Source of the DNA: Silene latifolia
Taxonomy: Eukaryota > Streptophyta > Magnoliopsida > Caryophyllales > Caryophyllaceae
NCBI RefSeq assembly: GCF_048544455.1
Contig: NC_133537.1
Span: 149,584,058-149,648,057, forward strand
Reading direction: 5' to 3'
DNA length: 64,000 nucleotides
A program made the translations under genes and the position numbers. This document shows positions 44,876 through 56,319 of this stretch, one piece after another (within the stretch, counting starts at the first letter, position 1; each line of letters starts with the position of its first letter). Under the pieces are notes generated by a model, which saw nothing but the letters and a program-made list of their open reading frames with translations, made no database searches and was not told the DNA's origin.

Positions 44876-45572
44876 ATTCCCTCCATAATAATTTTCGAAG
44901 GTTCGTTATAAGTTCGTTATTTCGTGGGCCTATCTTTGGTGCGCCTCTTCCACGATGTCATATCGCATATTCGGTCCGTTTGACATTTATTCTTCACCCG
45001 GACCCGTGTTTCCAAGGCAACTGAAAACTGTCATATTTTTACCAAGACCTTGCTTGTCACAACGAGTGAATATTCTCTGACAGGTGTTTCGACACACCTC
45101 TGTTATGTTCCCCCAGCGAGAGTACACAGACAGACATTCCCTCTCGAGACATGGAGATCAGTTCCCGATTATGTTCCCCCAACGAGAGTTCGCGGACAAG
45201 CAATCGTCCCTCTCGAGACATGGAGATCAACATCGACCCCAAGCTCTTCTGAAGTTTGTTTGAAGCCGACCCAAGCAGGTTTCTCCCAGCAGTTCTTGAC
45301 TACGTCCTGCTGCCTCCTCCCAATATCGCGTTTTGTTTCCCCTGGAGTTTCAAGGAATTTCAGGTATGGTCTCTTCTTATGGCTGGCAAGCCTCCTTACG
45401 TAGTCTAATGGACTTTAAACGACCCTCCTCGATAGTCAACAGACTCTAAAATGTTCCCAATGACAAGTCCTTGGTTCAGACCCCTTGAACCGCCTCGCGT
45501 CGCCAAAGTCGTCAGGTTGTAATCTTTGATTGACCTGATGGCTATACTTTGACTTTTGCCTTGTCCAAGCCT
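44876..45572 (+). other. 3' UTR of element C2 with a 66-bp duplication
   Basis: At 45104-45169 and 45170-45235 a 66-bp unit occurs twice (TATGTTCCCCCAGCGAGAGT, then CCCTCTCGAGACATGGAGAT). From 45365 the sequence is collinear with the C1 3' UTR (33505 on), including one copy of the GGCTGGCAAGCCT motif that is amplified in C1. Confidence 0.75.
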
Positions 45573-45590
45573 CAGTCAAAGTGGGGGCTC
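45573..45590 (+). promoter_or_regulatory. Polypurine tract before LTR C2
   Basis: CAGTCAAAGTGGGGGCTC directly before TGTAGATACC. It primes plus-strand synthesis in LTR elements. Confidence 0.8.
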
Positions 45591-45988
45591 TGTAGATACC
45601 TCATTTCTGCACCTCCCGCAAACCACCCGGTGATGATTGGGCCGCATGTTTGGTATACAGAACGATTTGTGACAGTTCATAAGTTTATCGTCAAGTGATC
45701 GCTCAAACACTTGTGTCTACCTCTTAATTGTCATCTACGTGTCGATACAGTTGTTTTGGCAGTAATTAGAGTACATTTGGAGTCCAGGTCAAAAAACCGT
45801 CTTCATTTTCTAATAACCGAGTCAGAATGTTCTGGAATGTTCCGGATATTTCTATTCCATATTTTCAAATATTTTTATCTTTGGTAAAATATCTCCCGCA
45901 ATATTCACACAAAATATTAAGGAAATGAGATTAATCCGCTATTCCATAATAGAAACGCGGAAATCTTTCTTCCGCAGGAGGAAACCAT

Positions 45989-46057
45989 TGAGGAAAGGAC
46001 GCAGCAAGTACTGCGCCTCTTCCAACAGACGCAATGCCTGCTGCGCCTCTTCCTCAG
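45989..46057. repeat. C2-type palindrome module in the LTR, upstream of TATA
   Basis: GAGGAAAGGACGCAGCAAGT, ACTGCGCCTCTTCCAACAGA, CGCAATGCCTGCTGCGCCTC, TTCCTCAG. It ends 82 bp before the LTR TATA box. Two further copies at 46584-46650 and 47205-47270 lie downstream of the box. Confidence 0.85.
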
Positions 46058-46139
46058 TCATTTTCTGCGTATTTTCCGTATCTTTTCGAGATTCACTTCC
46101 AAAGTTTCTCTGAAAACCCTACTTCCTCCGTGTGATTAG

Positions 46140-46147
46140 TATAAATA
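46140..46147 (+). promoter_or_regulatory. TATA box of LTR C2
   Basis: TATAAATA in TTAGTATAAATAGAGACC, followed by CACGCGAGTGTCC, as after the C1 TATA box. Confidence 0.75.
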
Positions 46148-47365
46148 GAGACCTTCGGTCTCACATATTTCTCACGCGAGTGTCCACCCTTCTCTTCTTC
46201 CTTTGCATTCTAGACCACGTTCTTACTTTTTGGCGTCTACGTGCTTGTACTTTTGACCACGTAAGCTCAGATCTTTCTGAGTACCAGCCTCGTTTTGCAT
46301 GACCGACCAATTTGACCAACTCCACATCAATCAACTTAATCAATCTGTTTAATTCCTCCTAGAGGGCACTTTCGTCTACATTCGAGTCGAGCATCACTAA
46401 ACGTTAACTTAGTTCATCTCGTTTCGTCAAACATGTAAGTCTGAGGGTGTAAATCCTTCCTTTGTTTATTGTTCTTTATTTATTATAATCATTAATGTAA
46501 TATTTATGTCGAAAGTATTCTTAAAACTGATTTGTAAAACCTCGTTTCAAACCCTTTTTACGGATTATCAGAGGACAACCATCGAGAAAGGACGCAGCAA
46601 CTGCTGCACCTCTTCAAAGGGACGCAGTACCTGCTGCGCCTCTTCCTGAGGCTGCCGCAGTTCCCGCTTTCTTTCTTCTTCCTTCGTCTTTTGTTGTCTG
46701 TTCGTTTTCGTTTTCTTTGTTTGTTCATTATTTTATCGACACAATAATATGAGTATAATAATTTTAGCATGTAAATAATTCATTATTAATTAATTCATCA
46801 TTAAATCCCGACTTAAATCCCTTATAATTCATATTTGCGGGTTTTCGTCATTAAAGTCAATTCGGGTTTTTGGAGATTCGATTCATCTATATTGAGTCTC
46901 TGGAATTCGCCTTTGATATACTTTCATCTGTTATTTGTCGTCACCATCATTAATCCATCATTAATAACCTGTTTAGTCCAATTAATTTGATTAGTTTGTT
47001 AACTTATAATTAAGAATCTTATAAATCTTGTATATAATTCGTTCTAATTAGTTTCATTCATGCTTTATCTTTTTTATGACCTCAATCGCATGTAAATAAT
47101 ATTTTACTCACTTCCATCCGAGTCAATTATCTATTAATCAACCATTAAAATCACCAATGAACATTAACGAGTTGCGGTTCTTGCTTCACAGCCAGAACTC
47201 AACCCAGGAACAGACGCAGCGACTGCTGCGCCTCTTCCAAGGGACACAGCTCTACTGCGCCTGTTCCCGGTTGATTTATGTCCCTGAACTCCCGTTTTTC
47301 CTTTGACCTAGTTTAATTACGTATTTAATTAACTATTAGTCGTATTATCACCTAATTTCTGTTCG

Positions 47366-47390
47366 TTTATTTATTTATTTATTTATTTAT
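47366..47390. repeat. TTTA microsatellite
   Basis: Six perfect TTTA units inside LTR C2. Confidence 0.95.
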
Positions 47391-47913
47391 TCTTTCTTTT
47401 CTAAAATTATCCGTTTTAAATGTATTTTCGACGTAAATCAATAAATCCGATGTAATTATTGTATTTTTTCTTTATTGTATTTTTTTGTTATATTTCTTTT
47501 ATTGTATTGTTTGTATGCTTTCACACGCAATCGATCTAAATCTCTACCTCGACATTAATTGTATGTTAAATTACGTGTTAACCGACTTAGTTAATTCTCA
47601 CATGCTAGGATTAATTTATTGGATGTTGCATAGCATGTATATAATCGACAATATATCGAGTATAGATAATTTCACTAATCATTAGTAGAGGCCGCTATCG
47701 AGGCGGGCGGGATTAGGTGTTCAATCAAAAGAGCTTCCAAAAACGTACCCTCACCCCTTACTCCAGATCTCGGTGAACATCCGTGTTCATTGGCATCCAC
47801 GAGAGTCATTCTAGACATAGAATTCTAAGGGTGACACGAGTGCTTAGTGTTCATGTCATTACTTTGTGTCTTGACATGACACGAGGTATTCGAACGGTTT
47901 CCAATTTTCCACA

Positions 47914-48000
47914 ATAAATTGGTGGCGACTCCACAAATGCAAACAAACAAAGAGTGAAAAGCTTGCTTCGCTTTTCGCCCCCGTGGGCCCGCGTCCACAG
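47914..48000 (+). other. Primer site and leader stub of a further Tat-type element
   Basis: LTR C2 is followed by GGTGGCGACTCCACAAATGC; TGGCGACTCC (47923-47932) is the usual start of an Ogre/Tat primer site. A 3' LTR of a single element should not be followed by its own primer site, so this is the start of another internal region. It is cut at about 48000, where element D begins. Confidence 0.6.
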
Positions 48001-49018
48001 GTAGATGGCAAGCTTTGCGATAGACTAAACGGTACGGTGATGGACCAATCACGGTTTTGAATGCAGTATGGTAAGCCCATAAGGTGTCATCAAACTTACG
48101 ACTCCAATATTTTCTTTTCTTGCTCACTACCTTCTCCAAGATTGACTTCAACTCTCAATTAGAAACCTCCACTTTCCCACTAGTTTTTGGATGATAGCCC
48201 AATCCTCTACGGTGTGTAACGCCATATTTCTTCAATAAAGAATTAAGATGACGCTCATTAAAGTGCTTACACCTATCACTAATGACTGTGCGAGGGACTC
48301 CAAACCGCGGGAAGATAATCTTCTGAAACAGCTTGACCACTGCTTTAGCATAACAAGTAAGAGTGACAATGGCTTCCACCCATTTAGAGACATAATTAAA
48401 AGCTACTAATATGTATTGGTTCCCATGAGATGTAGGGAACGACCCTTGGTAGTCAATACCCCAAACATAAAAAATCTCCACCTCCAAGATCCCAGTTTGA
48501 GGTATCTCATGCCTTTGCAAAATATTACCTGTTCTTTGACTCGCATCATAAGAACGGACAAAACTAGTAGCATCCTTCAAGATAGTTGGCCAAAAGAAAT
48601 CCGACTGCATCACCTTAACAAAGGTCCTAGATGGACCATGGTGACCACCATAGGAAGAAGAGTGATAGTGAGAAAGAATGGCATGTACCTCACCCTCTGG
48701 AATACAGCGTCTATAGATAACATCAGTGCACTCTCGTAACAAATATGGGTCATCCCCGAAATACCGCTTCACATCATGCATAAATCTCTTCTTCTGCTGA
48801 TAAGATAAGCCAGGAGAAAGAATACCTCCAACCAAATAATTGGCATAATTAGCAAACCACGGAGTGCCCGTAGTAATAGCAAGTAGATGGTCATCTGGAA
48901 AAGAATCATTAATAGGCAATAAATATCCTCCTGCAAATCTCAGGCGAGACAAATGTTCTGCAATTACATTCTCTGTGCCCGACTTATCGTGAATTTCCAA
49001 CTTAAACTCTTGTAGCAA
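48001..49018 (-). pseudogene. Integrase of Athila-type element D
   Basis: Minus-strand frame: the N-terminal piece carries the end of RNase H (EFKLEIHDKSGTENVIAEHL), then the integrase. The zinc-binding motif is damaged (YDASQRTGN where CDACQR is usual). Core: VWGIDYQGSFPTSHGNQYI, VISDRCKHFNERH and SGKVEVSN give the D, D and E positions. A frame change near 48150 leads to [20 protein letters not shown] and [15 protein letters not shown], where the sequence stops at the junction with the Tat stub at about 48000. The integrase C-terminus and the 3' LTR side are absent. Confidence 0.85.
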
Positions 49019-50170
49019 TTAAATCCAACGAATAAGTCTCGGTTTAGCTTCTTTCTTATCCAATAAATACTTCAGTGTTGCATGGCCATGATGAATTATC
49101 ATCTTAGAACCCACAAGATAAGCTCTAAATTTGTCTAAAGAATAGACAACTACAAGAAGCTCCTTCTCTGTAGTAGCATAATTGATTTGTGCAACATCTA
49201 GAGTCTTACTTGCATAATAAATAGCATGCAACACTTTATCCTTTCTTTGACCTAAAACGGCTCTAATTGCATAATCACTGGCATCACACATGATCTCAAG
49301 AGGTAGATTCCAATCTGGAGACTGGATTATTGGAGCTGAGATAAGAGCCTGTTTAATCATGTCAAAAGACATAACACACTCATTAGTAAACACAAAAGGG
49401 GCATCTTTATGGAGAATCTGGGTTAGGGGTTGAGTAATTTTTGAATTTTTTTTAATAAAGCAGCGATAGAATCCTGCATGACCAAGAAAACTTCGCACAC
49501 TTTTAACATTAACCGGGTACCGTAGTCGCTCAATCACCTTAACCTTAGCTTTATCCACTTGGATGCCTCTACTTGACACCAAATGACCAAGTACCACCCC
49601 TTCAGTAACCATGAAGTGGCCTTCTCTCAGTTCAGCACAAGATTGCTCTACTCACAGCGCTGCAAAACCTTAGTCAAATTTCTCATGCAAACATGAAATT
49701 CAGTACCATAAACACTGAAATCATCCATAAAGACTTCCATAATGGAGTCTATGTAATCTGAAAATATGGCCATCATATAACTCTGAATGGTAGCTGGGGC
49801 ATTGCATAAACAAAATGGCATCCTCCTATAAGCAAATACACCATATGGACAAGTAAACGTAGTCTTTTCCTAATCATCAGGATGAATAGGTATCTAAAAG
49901 AATCCAGAGTAGCCATCTAGGTAGCAAAAATAATTATGACATGCTAGTCTTTCTAACATATGATCAATGTACGGTAAAGGGAAGTGAACTTTTTTAGTAG
50001 CTGAGTTCAACTTCCTATGATCTATGAACATCCTCTATCCTGTGACAAGTCTAGTAGCAATTAAATCATTTTTATCATTGTTTACTACTGTTGTACCTCC
50101 CATCTTATGCACGAACCGGACAGGACTGGCTCACTTAGAATTAGAAATAGAATATATAATGCCAGCATCA
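49019..50170 (-). pseudogene. Reverse transcriptase and RNase H of element D
   Basis: The 5' half (50170-49613) has several stops but shows clear RT blocks: RMFIDHRKLNSATKK, PYIDHMLERLA, YLDGYSGF, KTTFTCPYGVFAYRRMPF and MEVFMDDFSVYG with the catalytic FMDD at 49720-49731. From 49612 an open frame covers the thumb and RNase [58 protein letters not shown]. This is the polymerase that elements A and B lack. Stops in the RT half show that this copy is inactive. Confidence 0.87.
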
Positions 50171-50568
50171 AGTAATTTTTGTACCTATTTCCTCACCACC
50201 TTCTGCATTGGAGGATTTAATCGTCTCTCCCCTTGCACTAGGCTTATTACCTTCTTCCAGATGAATACGGTGCATACAAAAAGCAGGACTCATACCTTGT
50301 AAATCATCAATGCTATACCCAATAACCTTTTTATGATTTCTCAAAACAGACAACAAAGCAGAAAGTTGGCTTTCAGTTAGGCTAGCATTCACAAATACTA
50401 GGTTCATTTCACAGTCATCTAAAAATAAAAACTTAAGCCGAGAAGGAAGGGTTTACGTTCAGGTTTCTTTACCTCGGTAGCTTTAGATGGGCTACCTAAG
50501 ATATAAACCTTTTGCTTATGGCATTCCTCTCTAGTCCGCAACTTCTCAATCTCATTAACTTCTTGACT
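50171..50568 (-). other. Linker between protease and RT in element D
   Basis: Minus-strand traces of the conserved connecting region (LVFVNASLTESQLSALLSVL, HKKVIGYSIDDLQGMSPAFC, MHRIHLEEGNKPSA) are present but interrupted by stops and frame changes. They are typical of the sequence that leads into gypsy RT. Confidence 0.7.
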
Positions 50569-51414
50569 CTATGAACCCGTCTCAGCAGCTGAATCAGATA
50601 ATAGGGCAATCTCCAGATGATCCTTATTTAAGCACAAAGCAAGACACTCATCAATATTCATATCAACAACATCAATACTATGACAGGTTTCTTCTATCAT
50701 GGGGTGTTTCAAAGCCTTTTCCAAGTTAAAAATAATTGTATCATCCCCTACACCTAATGCCAGTCTCCCTTTCCTAACATCTATAACCGCCCCCGGTGTG
50801 TGAAAGAATGGTCTACCCAAGATGATAGGAATTTGGGTGTCCTCAACCATATCTAAAACAACAAAGTCAACTGGAATGAAAAATTTCCCTACTCTGACTA
50901 GAACATCCTTTAACATACCCAAAGGATGTTTAATAGATCACTCAGCCATCTGTAAGGTCATATTAATAACACTAAGTTGACCCATATTTCACTTTTTTTA
51001 TATAGAATACAGCATAACACTGACATCAGCTACTAATTCACAAAGAGCTTTACTAATAGCAAGATGACCGATATGAGAAGGAATAGAAAAACTCCCTAGA
51101 TGCTTTAGCTTAGGTGGTGAGTTGGCTTGCATAACAGCGATGCACTTTTGAGTAAATGCAACCTTCTCTGCTTTATTAAAGGACCTCTTCCTTGTCAATA
51201 TCTCTTTCATGAATTTCGCATAAGTCGGCACTTGATTGATCCACTCAGTAAGTGAAACACTCACTTATAAATTCTTCACTACCTCCATGAATCATCCGAA
51301 TTGCTTATCTAACTTAGATTTTTGTTGTCGGTGCGGAAAAGTTAATGCAATAGTAATCGGCTCGGCTTCCTTTGCTTTAATCATACATTTGGAAACACCG
51401 TCATCAGTTACAGG

Positions 51415-51503
51415 GGTTACTCGATCGAGTAACCTATTTCCTAGAGAATTCTCATCACCAGCCGAGGGTACTCAACCGAGTCCGTCACCACTCGATCGAG
51501 TAT
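51415..51503. repeat. Perfect ACTCGATCGAGT palindromes in element D
   Basis: GGTTACTCGATCGAGTAACC (51415-51434) is a perfect 20-bp palindrome. GGTACTCAACCGAGTCC (51467-51483) and CACTCGATCGAGTAT (51490-51503) follow. Same arm-spacer-arm design as the A/B modules but a different sequence. Confidence 0.85.
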
Positions 51504-51714
51504 CATATGGGATCGTGACTTTCTCGCTTTTCTTCTTGCCTCGTGTTTTAGTTTATTTTGATTCTTTCTCGTTATCACTTAGCTCCAAGTTGCCCAATGC
51601 CTTACGATGCATGTAGGGTACCTCATCTTCATTGGTTTTTATATACGGACCTTGATAAGTAGCATTATTCCTCATATGAATCGCTTTAGCTTGCTCATGA
51701 GCTTGTTTACCTTG

Positions 51715-51719
51715 AGGAT
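51715..51719. repeat. Left target-site duplication of element B (AGGAT)
   Basis: AGGAT before the 5' LTR and AGGAG after the 3' LTR (62776-62780). One mismatch. Element D sequence is continuous across the insertion. Confidence 0.7.
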
Positions 51720-52064
51720 TGATGTGACCATAATTAGCGCATATTTAGCCCCCGAATTAGCCTTGTTCCCATGCTTTTTAGTGCATATTTGGGTCATTTC
51801 TTATCTTTAGTTCTTTGTTTTGCATATTCTTTGAGATTTTGATCCCTTGGTAGGAAAGGAGTAAGAATCTTGCATTTTCATGGCAAAACGAGACTAAATT
51901 GATCGAATCCAATGACCAAGCATCAAGGAGAGACAAGATTAGAAGGCCTTTGTACATATTATACTAGATGAGCAATGTTGAGAAAGGATCCTTGAGTCCC
52001 CAAGGAAATCCCCAAGGAATTTATGAAGAAAAGGGAAGAAAAGAAGAAGAAATCTTGCTGAAGA

Positions 52065-52240
52065 ACAATCCGTGCGGATTGACTACAATCCGGCCGTCCT
52101 CCACCTGCACAATCCGTGCGGTTTCATACAAGACGCTCGGGTTAGCTCTGCCACAATCCGCCCGGATTCATCCAAAGCCGCTCGTGTTCCACCGCCAGAA
52201 TCCGCCCGTCCCGACACTAATCCACTCGGATTCCTCTACA
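52065..52240. repeat. Palindromic module array in the B 5' LTR
   Basis: About eight units: AATCCGTGCGGATTG, AATCCGGCCGTCC, AGACGCTCGGGTT, AATCCGCCCGGATTC, AATCCGCCCGTCCC, AATCCACTCGGATTC and others. The array in the 3' LTR (61365-61550) differs by a few bases. Confidence 0.85.
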
Positions 52241-52377
52241 GCGCAATTTCGCCTTCTCCAAGCTACAAAGAAAGAAGCCCTTCCTTCGAAAAATATCGGC
52301 TCCTCCCTGCTCAATCTAAAAAGTGTAATTACTAGTTTAGCCCTTAGTTAACCCTAATGCATCCCCCTAATCTCAAC

Positions 52378-52385
52378 TATAAATA
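52378..52385 (+). promoter_or_regulatory. TATA box of the B 5' LTR
   Basis: TATAAATA in CAACTATAAATACCCCATT, 138 bp downstream of the module array. The 3' LTR has the same box at 61679-61686. Confidence 0.8.
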
Positions 52386-53386
52386 CCCCATTAGTCTAAT
52401 TAGAAGAGCATGTTCTTCTTATCAATTCTTAGAGTAGTTAATACCAATCAAATATCTCTTTAATTTTGTAATCAACAATTAATCAAGTTCTAATACAAGT
52501 TTTATTTCCTTAATCTCTCTTTTGTTCATCCTTTATTTTGGGTAATTGAAGATTATTTGGGTTATTATTGGGAGATTGACAACCTCTCAATCAAGCATCA
52601 AGTACTTCTTTTATCTTTGCTTTATTATTGGAATCATTAGTAGGTATAATTCTCTTAATCCCTTTTTAATTATTGTTAATTACTTTCATTTATTCATCAT
52701 GTTTCATTTTATTGGTATGATTGACAACCTTGCTAGCATGATCAACATGATAATGAGTGAGTAGTCTCTTAGCTAGGGTTAATGGGTGATTAGGGGAAAC
52801 CAACATAGGGAATGATTCATGCTTAAATTAATATGCTTTCATGTTTTATTTGCTTGCTTGTTTTGATCTCAACTTATGCACATGTTATATTTAATGAAAT
52901 GCTAAGCCTATGAATCCTTGCATTTACCACCATCTCCTATCTTTTCAATAAGACTTGTAAGACATAACCCAACTCGAGTCTCATTAGACCATGCATGTTG
53001 TTAAGTAGGGAAGACTAAGTCGACTTGTAGGTGTTGTACAATCTAATCGATTCGGCTCCAGGACCCAAACTTTCCTAGGATTGTAAGATATAACCCAACT
53101 CAATCCATCACAACAATAATTGCTTGCTTATAATTTGAGAACATGTTTGTATGATCAATTCCCATGATTCCCCTATGACCCCATGACACCCTAGTGCTTT
53201 TTAATCAATTGTTTACAACCCTTTAATTCATCTTGCTCGTTTCAATACCCGTCCCTTGGGATCCGACCTTTACTTGCCATTTTACTAATTGTAGAGTTGT
53301 TTGTGAAGCTATAAATTGTGTTTTGATTCGGACGTGACCCAGCGACCACACCTTAAATTGTGAACACGAAACGGACCGATCAAAAA

Positions 53387-53404
53387 TGGCGCCGTTGCCG
53401 GGGA
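53387..53404 (+). promoter_or_regulatory. Primer-binding site of B (tRNA-Asp type)
   Basis: TGGCGCCGTTGCCGGGGA, four bases after the LTR, complementary to the 3' end of plant tRNA-Asp. Confidence 0.92.
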
Positions 53405-53522
53405 CGGTGTTTACTTGATTTAGATTTCCTTTTATTGTTATTAGTTGTGTCTTTCTTCGCCTTGAGGAAGTAAAACTCCTCAAGGTTTGTTCTAATTGTT
53501 TTTGAGTTGTTTGATATTTTGC

Positions 53523-54795
53523 ATGTCTAGAAGGTCACAAGGTGATTTGTTACCTTTTGACCGTGAAATTGAAAGAACCTTGACAAACAATAGGAGATTT
53601 GCTAGGAGGAATTTGAGAGGTATTAGTGAGGTTGTTCAATCAACTATTGAGTTCATCAACCCTTTCGCAATAGAAGGAGAGGAGAACCCATTACACAATA
53701 CCCCACAAAATCAACCTACAATGCCTAAATTCTCATCACATTCCGTACTCACCGAGGAGAACCTACCCAATGGTACTCCTACACCACAACATCTAACCGG
53801 AAATTTTATTGCCAAATCCGCCTTTATCCAATTAGTCGAAAGGAGCCAATTTAGGGGGATGCCTAGTGAAGACCCTCATTCTCATATGGAAACCTTTTGC
53901 GACTATTGTGATGCAATCTCTCAAACCGGTGTGACTCAAGACCAAATTCGATGGGTCTTATTTCCTTTTTCTCTAATCGGCACCGCGAAACAATGGTTGA
54001 AGGGCCTTGACAAGGCCACTCTCGGAATAGATTCTTGGAAGAAGTTGGCTCTAGCTTTCTACAAAAAATTATACCCACCGAAAAAGACTAACATGCTAAG
54101 AGCTCAAATTACGGGTTTTAAGCAAAGGGATGAAGAATCTTTGTATGAAGCTTGGGAGCGATTCAAGGGAATTTGTCGCTCATGTCCTCACCATGGACTT
54201 AGCGAATGGTTCTTGGTACAACAATTTTGGAACGGTTTATATGAAGATTCAAGGAACATTTCTCAACATGGGATCAAATGGAATGTTCACCGAAGTTGAT
54301 GACAATCAAACATGGAACGAAATTAAGGAAATGGCGGTCCATAACTCACATTATAGTAGACCTCGCAAGGCTACTAGAGGAGGAAAGCACGAAGTGGACT
54401 CCGTTACTCAATTGGGTGCTCAACTTAGTGCTCATATTGACACAATCAATTTGAAGTTTGAAAAAGCTATGGCTAGACTTGAAGAAGTCTCAAAATCACC
54501 AAAGCATCATGTTAATGCCATGACGGCATCCTCATCAATCCCAAGTGGGATATGTGAGAATTGTGGAACTTTGGAACATGACCAAAGTGAATGTAGGGGA
54601 AAAAATGAACAAGTGAATGCTTTCCAAGCATACAAGAGTGGTACCCCTTATTCCAACTATTACAATGAAAACACCAAATTCCATCCAAATCTCTCATACA
54701 AAAGCCAAAATGTTCAAAAGTCTCAAACAACATACACTCCACCACCCATGAGAAACCAAAATCAAAGACCCTTTTACAATCAAAACCAAGGTTAG
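53523..54795 (+). pseudogene. gag of element B
   Basis: ATG 53523 (MSRRSQGDLLPFDREIERT) is preferred over the in-frame 53496 Met because it matches A2 and lies closer to the conserved block. The capsid-like blocks are METFCDYCDAISQTGVTQDQ, FPFSLIGTAKQWLKGLDKAT and AQITGFKQRDEESLYEAWER. A frameshift at about 54245-54260 moves the protein to the next frame, where the zinc knuckle CENCGTLEHDQSECRG (C-X2-C-X4-H-X4-C) at about 54553 and a Gln/Asn-rich tail follow. A TAG at 54793-54795 ends it, but the same frame continues into protease. Gag builds the particle and packages RNA. Two lesions mean this copy cannot make a full Gag. Confidence 0.88.
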
Positions 54796-56319
54796 CAAAA
54801 TCAAAATCCATACAATCACCAAAATGACCAAGGTTTTGATGTCCAAAAAGCGGTCCTCCAAATGCAAAAGAATCAACAAGAATTTTTCACTCAAATGCAA
54901 AAAGATAGTCAAGCAAAGGAAACCACCATCAACAACATTCTAGCTCACACCAAGATGTTGGAAACACAATTGACTCAACTAGCATCTTCAAGCTCACAAA
55001 GACAAAAGGGGCAATTACCACCTCAAAGTAATCCCCCAAGACATGAAACGGTTAGTGCCATTCACTTGAGAAGTGGTACAAAGTATGAAGCACCGAAGAA
55101 GCAAGTTGAGGATGAAGTTGTGGAAGCTAGTGATAAGGAAGAAATTGTGCAAAACTCCAAAGATGGAGAATCATCAAAAGAAGAAATTTCAAAGAAAAAT
55201 GAAGACAAGGTCAAGGAGAAGGAGCCCATTGTGATTAAACTTCCTTTTCCAAGTCGTCAAGCCAACCCCAAATTTGATGACCAACTTGGAAAGTTCATGA
55301 AAATTGTGAAGAATTTGGAAGTCTCAATTCCTTTCACGGAATTAATAAATCACGTGCTGGCCTATGCGAAATACATGAAAGATATCCTCACAAAGAAGAA
55401 GTCAATTCGGAAACTTGAGACTATCGCCTTCACTAAGGTGAGTAGTGCAATACTTCAAGGGAGTTCACCTCCAAAACTAAAGGATTCGGGAAGCTTCTCA
55501 ATACTGTGTACCATTGGCGACAGAACGATCAACAAAGCCCTATGTGATCTAGGGGCTAGTGTGAGTGTTATGCCGTACTCGGTGAGTAAAAGGTTGGGGA
55601 TGGGAGAGCTTAAATGCACCACCATCACACTCCAAATGGCCGATAGATCGACGAAGACACCATTAGGGATATGGGAAGATGTCCCCGTGCGAATTGGGAA
55701 GTTTTTCATCCCGGTGGACTTTGTCATTGTTGATATGGAGGAAGATTCCAACATTCCAATCATTCTAGGAAGACCTTTCCTACACACCGCGGGTGCGGTG
55801 ATTGATGTGAAACATGGTGACCTCACTCTAGAAGTGGGAGATGAAAGCATAACCTTTAATCTTGACAAGACTATGAGAGCTCCTCGTTTGCATGAACCGT
55901 GTTTCATGATCGATCATTATAGCCAAAAGGATGAGAGGAAGAAATCGGAACTCCAATGGAAGAAGAAAATTGAAGATGTTCCATTCAAAGAGCAAGTGAA
56001 TTGTGACAAGGAGAGCTTGCAAAGCTCATCAAATCAATCAAAGAAAAAGAGGATGGCCTCATTGGACAAGAGAGGAATTTGGGAGAGTTGTCTCCATCAA
56101 ATCAAGAGATTTTCAATGATCAACTTAATGAAGTTTGTGGTCTTTGGGACGACGAATTTAAAGGGATTTTTAATCCCTACATTGGTAATGCCATCAATCA
56201 AGACCGACAATAAGGGCCAAAGTCTATTGAAGAGCTCTATAACAATAATGAACAAGCTTTTGATTACTTTTTCAAGGTGTTGAGCAACATCAACAACACC
56301 TTGAACATGCCCCCTTGAC
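54796..56319 (+). pseudogene. Protease of element B with C-terminal extension
   Basis: Reads on from gag after the TAG. A Gln-rich segment, then SAIHLRSGTKYEAPKKQVED, an acidic/Lys-rich linker, then LPFPSRQANPKFDDQLGKF. The retropepsin active site reads ALCDLGASVSVMPYSVSKR (about 55537-55590), intact. It continues with VRIGKFFIPVDFVIVDMEED and IPIILGRPFLHTAGAVIDV. A frameshift near 56035 diverts the reading; in the other frame the extension matches A2 (QEIFNDQLNEVCGLWDD, AFDYFFKVLSNINNTLNMPP) and stops at about 56319. In full Athila elements RT would follow here; in this family the protein ends. Confidence 0.88.

Larger units (their letters stand above)
45591..47913 (+). repeat. LTR C2 of the Tat/Ogre (Retand-like) element
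   Basis: Starts TGTAGATACC and ends near TTTTCCACA, about 2.3 kb. TATA box at 46140-46147. Palindrome modules at 45989-46057, 46584-46650 and 47205-47270. A TTTA microsatellite lies at 47366-47390. The end is judged from its similarity to LTR C1 and from the primer-site-like sequence that follows, so it may be off by a few bases. Confidence 0.8.
50569..51719 (-). pseudogene. Protease and gag-protease linker of element D
   Basis: Minus strand: QVPTYAKFMKEILTRKRSFN, then SPPKLKHLGSFSIPSHIGHL, then ALCELVADVSVMLYSI, a ruined form of the ALCDLGASVSVMP active site. Further on come VRVGKFFIPVDFVVLDMVED and IPIILGRPFFHTPGAVIDV. Upstream, near 51600-51719, is QAHEQAKAIHMRNNATYQGP. The loss of D, G and S in DLGAS means the protease is dead. 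The region also contains short ACTCGATCGAGT palindromes within its former coding sequence. Element B interrupts the protein after the SPQGKQ position. Confidence 0.82.
51720..53382 (+). repeat. 5' LTR of element B
   Basis: Starts TGATGTGACCATAATTAGCG and ends ACGGACCGATCA. About 93 bp found in the 3' LTR after CATCTTGCT are missing, apparently by loss between short TCGTTT-like repeats. Confidence 0.95.
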
